A stretch of DNA of 64,000 bases. It comes from Colletotrichum lupini (Eukaryota > Ascomycota > Sordariomycetes > Glomerellales > Glomerellaceae). This document shows, piece by piece, positions 21,665 to 32,106 of the stretch. Numbering within the stretch: the first letter of the stretch is position 1; every line of letters begins with the position of its first letter. The position numbers were made by a program, and so were the translations under genes. The notes under the pieces are model-generated. The model was not told the DNA's origin and did not search any database. It was given only the letters and a program-made list of their open reading frames with translations. The DNA lies in the NCBI RefSeq assembly GCF_023278565.1, contig NC_064676.1, forward strand, positions 3,100,001 to 3,164,000. The letters are read 5' to 3'.

Positions 21665-22140
21665 AGAAACATGATTTATGGGCTTGTGTTTGAGATAAGC
21701 AAGTGTCTTCTGGGGCAAAGTGTTAGATTTCTGCTCAACAAAATCAATCATGAGAATGACATTACCAAAGGCTCAAGTTCACAAGACTTCCTAGCGGGTA
21801 AAAGCTCAAAATGAGTAGATAGGGGGACCTTTTATCGGCTCGCCCTTTTCCTTGGTACGCTTTAAATATGTTCAATAGACTACCTCTGGGAAGTCTGATC
21901 CCTCTTTGCGCGGTGAAACTGGTTGATAATTGTGGGTTGGTTGTTGTGTGACCCATGAAATTGTCTTCGGAGTCTCCCCAGAAAAGGTACCAAATTGTGT
22001 TCCCGTAGATACTTGTTAGCCATATAATCATCGTTGCATGCTCAACCACATATCTTGAAAGACATGTCCGGCAGACAAATCCACCTGAGAGCCTCCAACC
22101 AACCCGAAGCCATTCGTACCCGCCAGATCATGGTATACCC
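21665..22140. other. 3' spacer of P450 and DUF gene (convergent)
   Basis: The P450 and the minus-strand gene converge here. No other gene is seen. A run of TCATCC/TCCTCA repeats begins at the right edge and belongs to the acidic tail of the next gene. Confidence 0.4.
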
Positions 22141-23355
22141 TTATTCGTCATCCTCTCCCTCTTCCTCGTCACCATCATCATCCTGTTCATCCTCATCCTC
22201 ATCCTCATCATCATCCTCTTCATCCTCATCCTCACTCCACCCGAAATAATGCGGATGAGCATACCCAGAATACAACGGCCGGCTCTCCATCCTCCTCGCC
22301 CGATCCTCCTCGCTCATCCTCCCCTCGACAAACCTCCACGTATCCATAACAACAACATACTCAACCGTATCCCCCTCCCCGTGATGAGCCCACGTCTGCC
22401 CGCCGAGTTTACTCGCCCCCGTCCAAGTCCACTCCACCAGCTCCGTCCCCTCGGCACTCAAATACCCTTCTTCCTCTTCCTCTCCATCCTCTCTCTCCCC
22501 TTCCCCCCCTCCCCTCCCATCATCCCTCCCAGCACCACCACCTCCAACGACCAACTTCCACCCCTTATTCCTCCCCACAATCCCCATCATCTCCTCCCTC
22601 TTCCCCACAAGCGTCTCATACTCGACCCTCAACTCCCTCAACCCCTTCGGCCCCCGGAACCCCCGCAACCAATCCTCCTTCATCCTCAAAGGCTCGTCGC
22701 TCTCCCAGTGCCACCAGTCCGAATACCGCACCGTGATCGTCAACACCTCGGGCCGGAACTTCGGCTGCGCAAACAGCGTCGCCAGGTTCCGCCCGTCTTC
22801 GAGCCAGTACATCTGCGTAAAGAAGCGCACCTTGGTCAGGTCGCGCGCATGTTGCTCCGTCAGGGCGGAGAAGAAATTCTCGCAGGCGTGGTTTCTCGTT
22901 CTTCCCTCCGGGCCGCGGTCTGCAGATTTTCATACACGAGATTAGTTTCCTTGACCATACAACTCAAACCACGTCAAATTCTCCGCAAAGACCTTCGTGC
23001 AGAGGCCAGACAGGGGCACAGGAGGAATGATAAAAAAGAAAGAAATAACGAAGAAGAAACAAAACATACCAAACCAAAAAGCCCACTCCAACTCCCTCAA
23101 GAACACCTTCTGCCCCTCCACATACGCCAGCTTACACGCCCTCAGCAAACTACTACTGCTCTTCCTAGGCCCCGTGAACCCAGGCCGATACCAGTACGAG
23201 TCCTTCGGGTACGCCGTATCCCCCTCCTCCTCCGAGACCTGCACCAGCGCCAGCGCAAAGATCTCGTTGCGGATCTCGCCCGGTAAAGTCCCAAAGAGCG
23301 GGCATTGGAGCTGGTTGTCGTACGTCGAGACGTCAATCGTCGTGGTTGAGTCCAT
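22141..23355 (-). CDS. Fungal hypothetical protein with F-box-like N-terminus (LPGEIRNEIF type) and acidic tail
   Basis: Two exons (23355-23070 and 22919-22141; 150-bp intron) give 354 residues. The N-terminus carries the LPGEIRNEIFALAL motif found in large Pezizomycotina families of unknown function. It is followed by YPKDSYWYRPGFTGPR, an LLRACKLAYVEG helix and FWF at the exon junction. The second exon has FFTQMYWLEDGRNLATL and DWWHWESDEPLRM, both conserved in these proteins. The last 30 or so residues are almost all Asp/Glu, encoded by a hexamer-like repeat. An in-frame upstream ATG at 23514 would add a poly-Glu stretch encoded by a GAA microsatellite; I prefer 23355 because homologues start just before the LPxEIRN motif. 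The function is not known. Confidence 0.75.
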
Positions 23356-23985
23356 GATTTCTTCTTCTTCTTCTTCTTCTTCTTCTTCTTCTTCCTTGGC
23401 GATACCTCGTAGAAACGAAAGAAAAGACTTCTTATGAAAAAGATGATAATTGGAGGTGATGGTTGCCAAAAAAGACCACTCGTGCGAGTGGTGGCGTACA
23501 GACGACCACACCACTTATAAACCTCGTCCCTCTCCAATGGGACCGTGTTGGGCGTCGCACAGAGCGGGGTCGGCTGCCTGCTGTTGCCTGCATCCTCACA
23601 TACCAACGTACCTCAACTGATTTCTCACGAACGGCATTCATGTATTTGACCAGCCAAGCCGAGAATAATTCTCTTTTCCGTGGTTTCCTCAACACTGGGG
23701 AGTTGTTAGACAAACACTAGGCGCGATCTCTCCCAAAATTGCGGTGACGAGACATGAACAACGAGTTAGGACGAGGAACCAAAATTAGAAAAAACTAGAA
23801 TATGGTCACTCTACAAAACACCTTCTCAACATCGAAAATGATTCGTTCAATTATCTTTATTCCATGAAAGCGCGGCCGTAAGAATGGTATTACATGCAAG
23901 CATTAACATCTCCAACTCCAGCCTGTCCGTCCTAATATCCTTCATACAAACTGGAAAGCATCGCACGACGAATCCCTGTACCGCT
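23356..23985. other. Spacer with GAA/TTC microsatellite
   Basis: Upstream region of the DUF gene and 3' flank of the eisosome gene. A TTC (plus) / GAA (minus) run at about 23360-23394 lies just upstream of the chosen ATG at 23355. No other gene is seen. Confidence 0.5.
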
Positions 23986-25197
23986 CTAGTGAGCAGCCAC
24001 AGACTCGGTCTGCCTGGTTCCATTGCTCACAATGCTATCGGTGTCCTTCTCCGAAACCGCCTGGTGACCAGGGACCGAGCCAGCTACGATCTTAGCGTCC
24101 TCGTCGTGTACCGCGTCCTGGGTGCCCCGGGTGTTAGACACGGACTCGGACGGTGCAGCGTTGAAGTCGTCCTGCTCTGGGCGCCAGTCGCGCAGGTCAT
24201 CCTCGGCGTCGTTGAGAATCTGTCGCGCCTGTTGAGCGTGGTGATATGTGGGACGCTCGTCGCCTGGTACGACAGGGGTATCATCGAGGAGGTGAAGAAG
24301 CCGTCGGCCGTGCTTGGCAAGGATGATTTGCTTCTCGGCCCTCTCAATAGTAGCTGCGAACTCGGCTTCGTACGCTTCCTTGAGCTTCTGGCGAGTCTGT
24401 CCTTCTTGTTAGCGAATGATCGGTGTGAGGCGAGAGGGGATGGTTTCGTACGATATTCGTCAGTTGGGCTTCGGCGACCAAATTCTCTGCCTCGGCGCGG
24501 ACAAGCTCCTGCTCGAGGACTACGAGCCTCGCGCTCTGGGGCTCCTTCATCTTGAGCTTGGCAATCTCGTCGGCAATCTTATCCTTGCCATCGCGGCTCG
24601 GCTGCACACTCTTCTCCGTGTTGCGAATGTGCTTCAAAACACCGCGGGCATCGTCCAGGGAGTGAGCATACTGCTCCTCCTGCTCGCCAAGCTCGCTCAG
24701 GATGACGCCAACCTTGTCCGAGACGTCCGAGACGGCGGCGTCGTTGGTCTGCTCGCCCCACTCGGACAGCTGGGTGGCGATGGAGGTACGCTCGCGGCCG
24801 GCGGTCTCGTGGGCGTTGATGAGGTTGTTCTCGCTCTTGATGATCTTGTAGAGCTTGCGCGAGAGCTCGGGCTGGACATTGCCGCGGAGGGAGTTGAAGG
24901 AGAAGCCGGCGCGCTTGGAGGCGCCGTTGTTCTGGGAGCCGTTGCGGCGGTGGTTGGATCTGATGGAGAGTGATCGGTTCCTGTGAGCGTGTCAGTCGAG
25001 GGCTTCGAGCTTGGTGGGTATGGCTGTGTATAGACGTAGAAGGAGGCGTGATGGGGACCACTGAAGCGGAAATGCTCAAAGGCTTCGTGCTGATGGCGAT
25101 GCCATGGCACTCGTCGCTATTTTGGGGGGAGAACCAGCGTCGCATTTTGGCTGATGTGGTGATGGGTGATGTTGTGTGAAGCGGATCTCACTTACAT
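23986..25197 (-). CDS. PIL1: Eisosome core protein, PIL1/LSP1 family (BAR domain)
   Basis: Three exons give 313 residues. Exon 1 supplies only AT of the start codon (25197-25196). A 215-bp intron (25195-24981) follows, and exon 2 (24980-24452) begins with the G. Exon 3 is 24396-23986 after a 55-bp intron. The protein starts MNRSLSIRSN and contains FSFNSLRGNVQPELSRKLYK and TSIATQLSEWGEQTNDAAVSD, hallmarks of filamentous-fungal PilA/PilB. A long coiled helix (about 60-230) forms the banana-shaped BAR dimer that binds PI(4,5)P2 and shapes plasma-membrane furrows (eisosomes). The C-terminal 80 residues are acidic and Ser/Thr-rich, the usual target of Pkh-type kinases. Only the split-ATG model gives the conserved N-terminus, since no other ATG is in frame upstream. 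Confidence 0.9.
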
Positions 25198-26863
25198 GAT
25201 GACGGGGTTGTCTGGATTTCAGAGCAAAGTACCTCTGTTACCCAAGCTGTACCTTCTGATGATATCGCGAAGCTCAGAGGAATGAGCTACCAGGATGCGG
25301 TGGGAAGGAATAAACCTGGTCCCGGTGGAGTGTTATGTGTACGAGTAAGAAGCTGGGTCTGGGTATCTACGGGATCTTGGAAGCCAAGACTCAGGTGCGC
25401 CTGTCTGGTTCAAACAGTTGGGGCACGGCGCAGGAAAAGGGTGTTCGTCAAGAGGAAAGTTGCAGTGTAAGATGCGACAGCCGCGATGCGATGCGACAAG
25501 GGTCCTGCGTTGACTTTAAGAAGGGGTCTCTGGGGAGGAAAGGATGGGGGGAAGGAAAGCCTTTGCGACGGCACAGTCGGGATGAAGGAAAGGGCCGAGT
25601 GAGACACTCATGTCATAGTTTGGGCTTGCTGGCAGGCCGGCATTCCACATCACAGGAGAGAAACTAAACTCAAGAGAGTGAAAGTACGTTGGCAACAACC
25701 CGGGTAGCTCTCGTAGCTCGAAGCTCTAGTCTTCTTCGGGCCGGGGAGAGCGAGGCAGGCCACGACAGCTTCCCACCACTCTGGGCATGGGCCTTCATGG
25801 TAGCTCAAGTATCTTGTGGTGAGAGGACAATCCTTAAGAGATAGTAGCAATGAAGCACGTCGAGGATTGTAGTTTGGTGGGCGGTTTGTGCGGCTAGCTC
25901 ACCTGTTTACTACAGTCTCGTACAATAGAACAAGCTCTCTCTCAGCTTTTGGAGGTGTGGTGATGATGATGCGAAGGATGACGAAGGGGGGTTGGAGGGG
26001 TCGCGCCAATGATGTCATGACCCGTCCGGGGACCCTAAGCGACAACTCGGGAAAATCGTCCCCCTCCCCTCCACCTTATGGTGGACAGCTCCCCCCTTCA
26101 ACTAGCTTCCTCCGAATCGCATCATCGTGTGACAGACATTTCACAGAGGGACGTCTGTCACCAGGTGCTCATACACTTTTACAGGCACAATGCCTAATCA
26201 AGCCCATAAGGCTGAGGAATCAAATGCCACCAAACTCGGGCAACTTCCAGGTGCTCATCCCGTGTTCTGTTGCGCACGGCTGTGCAATGTGTGAGGCTCA
26301 CAGACGGTGGAAGCCGCATGGGTTTGTCATGCGCACTTCTTCATTCGTGATAAAGCACTTGGTGGAAATTCATCCCTAGATGCGAGAAGAAGAAACTTCA
26401 TTGCGTGAAGAATGCTTGTTGATCGAGCCGATATCATATAAACTTGTAAACTTTCGTAGCAATCATTACCGCCCAGTCCAGAAAAGACACATTAATCATA
26501 CAGAAACTCCAGATCCCCAGAAGCCGAGGGATACCACACTCTCGTGATCACACGATCGAGCGCCTGTCCGAAGTCGCGTTTAGACAGCTTTCTCTCTAAC
26601 CAAAAGAAACCAGACCAGTGCCTCCCATATTCGCTATCGCTGTTCGCAATATTCTTCCACCATGGCTCATAAGAATAAACCTTCTTTTTCTTTCATCCGT
26701 CTCATGTATTTGCCCGTTCTTCTTTCCCCCACTCTCTGAAACGTCCATGGGCCGTTCCCTCGTCTAAACTCCCCCCGCTTCGTGCCGCTCCCACATGCTT
26801 AGGATTGTTCAAGCAGCTTTTCTGGAGCATGATGCTGATGCCGACTTGACTGACTGGCTTGAC
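25198..26863. other. Promoter region of PIL1 and spacer
   Basis: 1.67 kb with no recognised gene. It holds the PIL1 promoter and 5' UTR and the 3' flank of the His-rich gene. Open frames here are short and without family resemblance. Confidence 0.4.
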
Positions 26864-27091
26864 TCATCGGTAGGTGCGGCTCGTCCTCTCGTAGACGACG
26901 GGTTCGACGTAGCTGACCCGCGGGCTGCTGGCGACGTACGACCTCCTCACGCTCGTGTAGCTCGCGCGCGGGGAGTGTCCGTGGTGGTGGTGGTGACCGT
27001 GGTGGTGATGGCCGTGGTGGTGGTGATGGTACCGGGTCGGTACGATCTCCTCTTGGTAGTAGTACTTCTTGCCTCCTGCTCCGAAGCACAT
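26864..27091 (-). CDS. Small His/Tyr-rich protein, 75 residues
   Basis: Starts MCFGAGGKKYYYQEEIVPTRY, followed by a block of about 20 residues that is nearly all His with Gly spacers. It ends with Ser/Arg/Tyr-rich sequence (SYTSVRRSYVASSPRVSYVEP). I recall similar MCFG-starting, His-cluster micro-proteins in other Sordariomycetes, which argues that it is real. The function is unknown. The His cluster could bind Zn, Ni or Cu, but nothing shows this. An in-frame ATG 54 bp upstream (27145) exists; the MCFG start is preferred as the conserved one. Confidence 0.6.
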   Translation of the reverse strand: MCFGAGGKKYYYQEEIVPTRYHHHHHGHHHHGHHHHHGHSPRASYTSVRRSYVASSPRVSYVEPVVYERTSRTYR

Positions 27092-29099
27092 TTTGTATGA
27101 TGGATAGGTGAGTTGTAAGCTCGGTGGTTTGTGTGTATGTCGCAAGATTCTGGGCCCAGTCGGTGCTTTGCAGTGAGGTATTAGAGGAAGTAGGTGGTCG
27201 CTTGTTGGATAGGGTTGGCGGTGTTGATATTAGGTCGTCGTCAGCTAATCGGGTGACAAGCTGGGTAATACGAGGTAGAAGATCCCAAAGAAGATTCTAT
27301 TTGCTTCAAGTGCTAAGGCTATGCATGCGCCGGACTGGAGATGGAACCGCGATGGTGGTGGGCGGACAGGCTGCCTTTTTATGATTTCCCATTTTCTTCT
27401 TCAACCCCCTTCAACCCACAAGTCAGTCAGGCTTGGACCTCTCCTCCAAGCAAGTGTGTTCACTAAAGCAAGGTAAAGTAGCAGTAGTCAGGGGTGGAGG
27501 GGCGAAGGGAAGACTCGAGCTTTCCAAGGATTATGCGGTCAGTCATCCATCCCTTCTATCCCATCCATCCAACCCATCCCACCATTACCTACGATTAAGT
27601 GCCCTTTTCAGACGGGGACCGCGGCGGCCCTCACCGAAACCCTGGCGAGCGCGAGTGCTGGTTGGTTGGATGACGGTGGAGGGGAAAGGATTCATAGTGT
27701 AAGAAAAGCGGCTTGGCTTTTTCGTCTGCTGCATTTTCTGGCTTCCTCGATTCTGCTTGTTGCTGGTGGGCAGTGTTCGTTGAATACGCCATACGGTTAC
27801 TTTCTCTTCCAGGCTTTCCAGGCGTGGTCATGAGCAATGGGGGAGTGGGCGCAGCTGCCCTGGTTTCCGAACCCATGCTCAACCCGCGCCGGGGAACAAT
27901 TACGAACAGACAGTTAGAGTTGGGGGACCTTGGATCTGGCCATCCTTGTTCAAGAACAAGCAGATATGACGGACGTAAGAAAAAGTTCGGGGCGTGTCTA
28001 GACCGCCTGTGGGAGCTGCGTTAATCGATTACCACGCCCAGAAAGCCAGGGTCTCCCCACCTCGCAGTTTGATCCGCGTGAGATGGCAAATGGGTCCCCT
28101 AAAAACCACCTCTCTACGCAGTAATACAGCTCAGCAAAAAAGGTAGGGCGGACGGTTCTAGCTAGGGAAGAAAAGTTGGTTCTTTCGTAAAGAGGCAGGG
28201 TGAAGGGGTCTAGAACATCTCATCGTCTTTTTTAGAGTTGCGGCCTGACAAGTCACAGAATCACATAGTGTAAGGCCTCAAAACGAAGTAGACCTTTTGC
28301 AATTATCTGCCTGTCAAATCAATTCCTCTGCCCAACACCCGGCTCTTGAATCCGGGAACACTCTCTAAAAGAAACGGTACAGGTATCATTGACCGTTACC
28401 GTTACAGTCAAAAACGCCAACCGTTCCTGCAAGAAAGCAAGGAATTGTCCAGTGTAGGGGAGGAAATCCGCCACGGAGAATAAAAACACCACCCGAATCC
28501 TGTCAAACAAGCTTACCCGGCGACCAACGATCTCGGGGGGCCATGGAATTATTTTTCCCTGGCCGCTACAAGTTCCCTACAGGCCACCGTCACCTCTTAG
28601 TTCCTATCGCGTATAAGAAAAAGACTGGACGGCAGTTCAATCGCGTCGAGATCAGATCTTACTGCTAGGTGTCCGGCCTACTCCACCCACACACCACCAC
28701 ACTCACCGCACTGCCCTCGACGTCAGCCTGCATCCCCTTTCCCGGGGACCGGTCTCGTCTTTTGGTTTTGACAGCAGGGATGCTCTTCTCGAAGGCTTCT
28801 GCTCAAGTGCCTACGGATGCACTAATTGATAGGAGGTGCTAACTTTAGCATCTGTGATCCTCCCTGCTAGGCTAGGAGGTATGATGACAAAAGTCAGAAG
28901 AAGGCGGGTTCACGTGGAGGAGTTTAATTGTCATAGGTGGACCAATTCGTCAGTCCAAATCGTGATTCTCTAAAGCCGTTTCGTTCCGCGTTCTGCTTTT
29001 TGGAAATGCCCATCTGATGTTACATGTACAATGCTATGAAAAGCCCACTCAATTCCCATCCTTCCGCCCCTTGCTGTCTAAGAGAGGTATCGTTTGCAT
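27092..29099. other. 2-kb spacer without a recognised gene
   Basis: Holds the promoter of the His-rich gene and 3' flank of OST1. A segment near 28820-28890 can form stem-loops, but I cannot identify an RNA gene there. All open frames are short. Confidence 0.4.
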
Positions 29100-30714
29100 C
29101 TACGCATTGGTCGAAATCTTGGGGTTCAGTCCTCCAACGAGCCATGCGGCGGCGAACAGGGAAATAAAGCTGACGAAGATGACAAGGGGCTTCCGCAGGG
29201 CGGAAGACACCGAGTACTCGTAGGAGACAATCACCTCCCGATCCCGGAACTCGTCAACAAGGTTGTTGGCCTTGATGGTGACCGAGGTGCGTCCAACGGT
29301 GTCGAGGTACGTCTTGTGGACACTGATGACAGAGTCGACAATGGAGGACTCGGGGATGCTAGTGTAGAACTTCACGTTCCTGTGACGTCTTTGTTAGAAC
29401 CCGAATAGTAACACAGACTTCTCTCAAATTTCACTTACGTTGCTCCCTCTGGCAGGAGAATCTGCAGGTTGACCTTTGCGTACTCGATTCCCTCGGGCTG
29501 CTTAGGACCCTCGAGGAAGGGGACGTTGACAACGTACTTGCCAGCCTCGACGGTGCGGACAAAGTTCTTGGCGTCCGAGTTCCAGCCGATGGTGAAGGGG
29601 TACTTCCAGCCGCCAAAGATGGGGTAACGAGGCTTGATCTCCAGGAGCGCCTCGCGCTTGTTGCTGCGGAATCTCGAGGTAGAGACGTTGCCAATAGCAT
29701 CGACAAAGTACGGGTCCGCACTTCCCACCTTGAGGGGGAACTTCATCTCCTTGAGAGCGTAGGTGTTGGGGTTGTAGTACGCCGCCTGCGCCCACTTGAC
29801 GCGGTTGAAGAGCTTCGACAGGTTGGCGCCGCGGTGGTAGAGCTCGTATCTCTCCTCAAAAGCCACATTTCCTCCCCAGTGGCTGACCTCGACATCGCGA
29901 TCGAGCTGGGCGACGTGGGTGACGGGCTTGGTGAACTCGAAGCGCACCTGGGCGGGGGAGACGGCACCGGCGGGCTTCTCATCAAAGGGACCGTAGGTGA
30001 GCTTAGCACCTTGCTTCTGGGGGAACTCCTTGATGTCGCCGCTGCCAGGCAGCTTGGTGTAGTCGGGGATGTTGGACGAGTGGGACTTGAGCTCGGTCTT
30101 CTGCTTCGAAGTGACGTAGGCCGAGGGCGCGTACACGGAGAAGTCGTAGGTGAGGAATTGTTGCTCCTCCTGGGCGATCGAGGCCGGCAGGGGCTTGTAG
30201 GCCTGGAGAAGGTAGTAGGAGATGCTCAGCGTCTGCTGGCCGCCGGCCTTCAAGGGCGTAGGGAGCTGGATCTTGTAGTACTGAGTCTCGCTGTTGCACC
30301 TGTTAGTTCACCCATGTGCACTATTGGGTGTGCGATGTGCCCAAGAGCCAAAACGTACCTCAGGGGATCATACTCGACCGCATCAACGGTGAATGGGCCA
30401 GCTTCGGGGTTCTTCCTATCCTTGGCCTCGAAGCCTCCAATGCGCGACATCTGCTCGGGGGTGAAGGGCAGGTAGTATGCATCTTGGGGCTGCTTATCAA
30501 TGTTCTCAATCAGAACATTGATTGACTCCTTGACGTAGTTCTTCTCGAGGGAGACAATGTGGACAAGATTGGCGTTCTTGAAAACCTGGGGCGGCTTGAA
30601 GTTGGCGGGCAGGTTGACCTTTGACACCTTGTCAGCTGCAGTCGTCGAGTCGGAGCTTGCGACAATCGGGGAGAGCAGGCTCAGAAGCCCGGCGGCAATG
30701 GCGAAGGCTCTCAT
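29100..30714 (-). CDS. OST1: Ribophorin I, oligosaccharyltransferase subunit OST1
   Basis: Exons 30714-30359, 30299-29439 and 29379-29100 join to 498 residues, typical of fungal Ost1. A signal peptide (about 1-21, MRAFAIAAGLLSLLSPIVAS) leads into a lumenal ribophorin I domain. FEFTKPVTHVAQLDRDVEVSHWGGN and ERYELYHRGANLSKLF are characteristic blocks. A single membrane helix near the C-terminus (VIFVSFISLFAAAWLVGGL) is followed by a very short cytosolic tail. Ost1 is a non-catalytic, essential subunit of the ER complex that transfers the lipid-linked glycan to Asn-X-Ser/Thr. The ATG at 30714 was chosen because it gives the signal peptide; upstream in-frame codons do not. Confidence 0.93.
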
Positions 30715-32106
30715 GATGTGGGTTGGTGGAGGGAATTGCTCATCGACAGAGCTCTCCCGACAATTGAGAATCAAGAATGGAGAAAAGCGGTTGTTGAGAC
30801 GCAATTGGGGGCTTTCACTCCATTGCCCGAATTGATGATCTGGCTCCTGAGACAGCTACCCCAGCCAAAAAGCTTACGGATACGTTGCTTGACGACGTGC
30901 ACGGGCCATAGATAGCTCCACTTCACTGGGGAGTGGCCGGGTCGGGGCTGGGTTAGTCCGAGACGGGCACGCGGCACTGGCGCGGCCTCGGTGGAGGTCA
31001 AGCCACACTTTACCAATGGCAGGTGCCACTGCGGGACAGCTTCAGCCACGCGCTTCGTCCACGTTTTATCTCCTCGCTTAGGTACTTGGATACTTCATCA
31101 CACGGGGCTCCACATCTGTAAATTCGCCAATGATGACTGGCTCCTGGCATCTGGTGGGGTGGACAGCTACCGACTCTCTTTTCCTTAGCTGCCATTTGTC
31201 CCTCAACAAGACGTCACGCACCGCAACCTCCGGGCTTTGGGAACGATTGAGAACGGCGCTTCCGGTGCTCCCAGTCCGTTTCTCCCGGGATGCTGACTCT
31301 CCTGGCTTGAATTCAGGTGCTCGTAAGATGTGGTATGTGGGAACACACTCTTCCAGCATCTCCTTCACGTGAGATATGCCATCGGAGATAGGTTGGTAGA
31401 CAGCTATGGTCAGTTCAGGTCAACCCTAGGGGTCCACCGCTAGCTGCCATCTACCTTGACCATCCCAGCTATGGCAAGACCGCTGCAAATCTCGTGGTAA
31501 CCTTTGGACGAGCGAGACGCGGGCTGGCGGCTCTGGTCCGCGACCAGTGGGACAACAGAGAAAAAGGTACCAAGAAAACTAGTGTGCAGTGTTTGGAGTT
31601 TGAGCTGCCCTGGTACCTAAGGCTCGTACGGATATACCAGTAAGGAGATAGGTAGACAGACATTGGATGACCCATCGGAGATGTGCCTCAGCGGCTTCGG
31701 GGGACTCGACTCGTCGAAAGGAAGGGGGCCACAAAGTAAGGTAACCGTAGTGCAGCAGCGTGCAGTGGTGCTGAGTGAGTGATCTCCAGTCCTGACAAGG
31801 TCCAGTCCGCCCGAGTTTGACCTCCTACCTCACCTCCTTCCCTCTCGGTCAGGTGATCCACGCCCATTCACCTTTTCCCTCAACGTCACTTCCCTCACCC
31901 GACGCACTTCACCTCTGGCGAATTGACCGCCTACCACCACCCACCTAGCAACGAACACAACACCAAGCAGACTTATCGTGTGTTTTTGGCCTACATCCCT
32001 ACGCAGCTTCCGACAGCTTTTATTTTGCTGCACCCATCATCACCTATAGCTCAATCGCTACCCCTCATCAACTTTTACCCCGCCATCCGTCAGAGCTTCG
32101 GTCAAA
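30715..32106. other. Divergent promoter region of OST1 and hexokinase
   Basis: 1.4 kb between divergent starts. The right half is pyrimidine-rich, as in many fungal leaders, and runs into the hexokinase ATG. No gene or specific operator is recognised. Confidence 0.45.

Noticed and set aside
22249..23286. 345-codon plus-strand frame
   Set aside because: Antisense shadow of the DUF gene, Pro/Arg-rich as expected from the reverse of an acidic, GA-rich strand.
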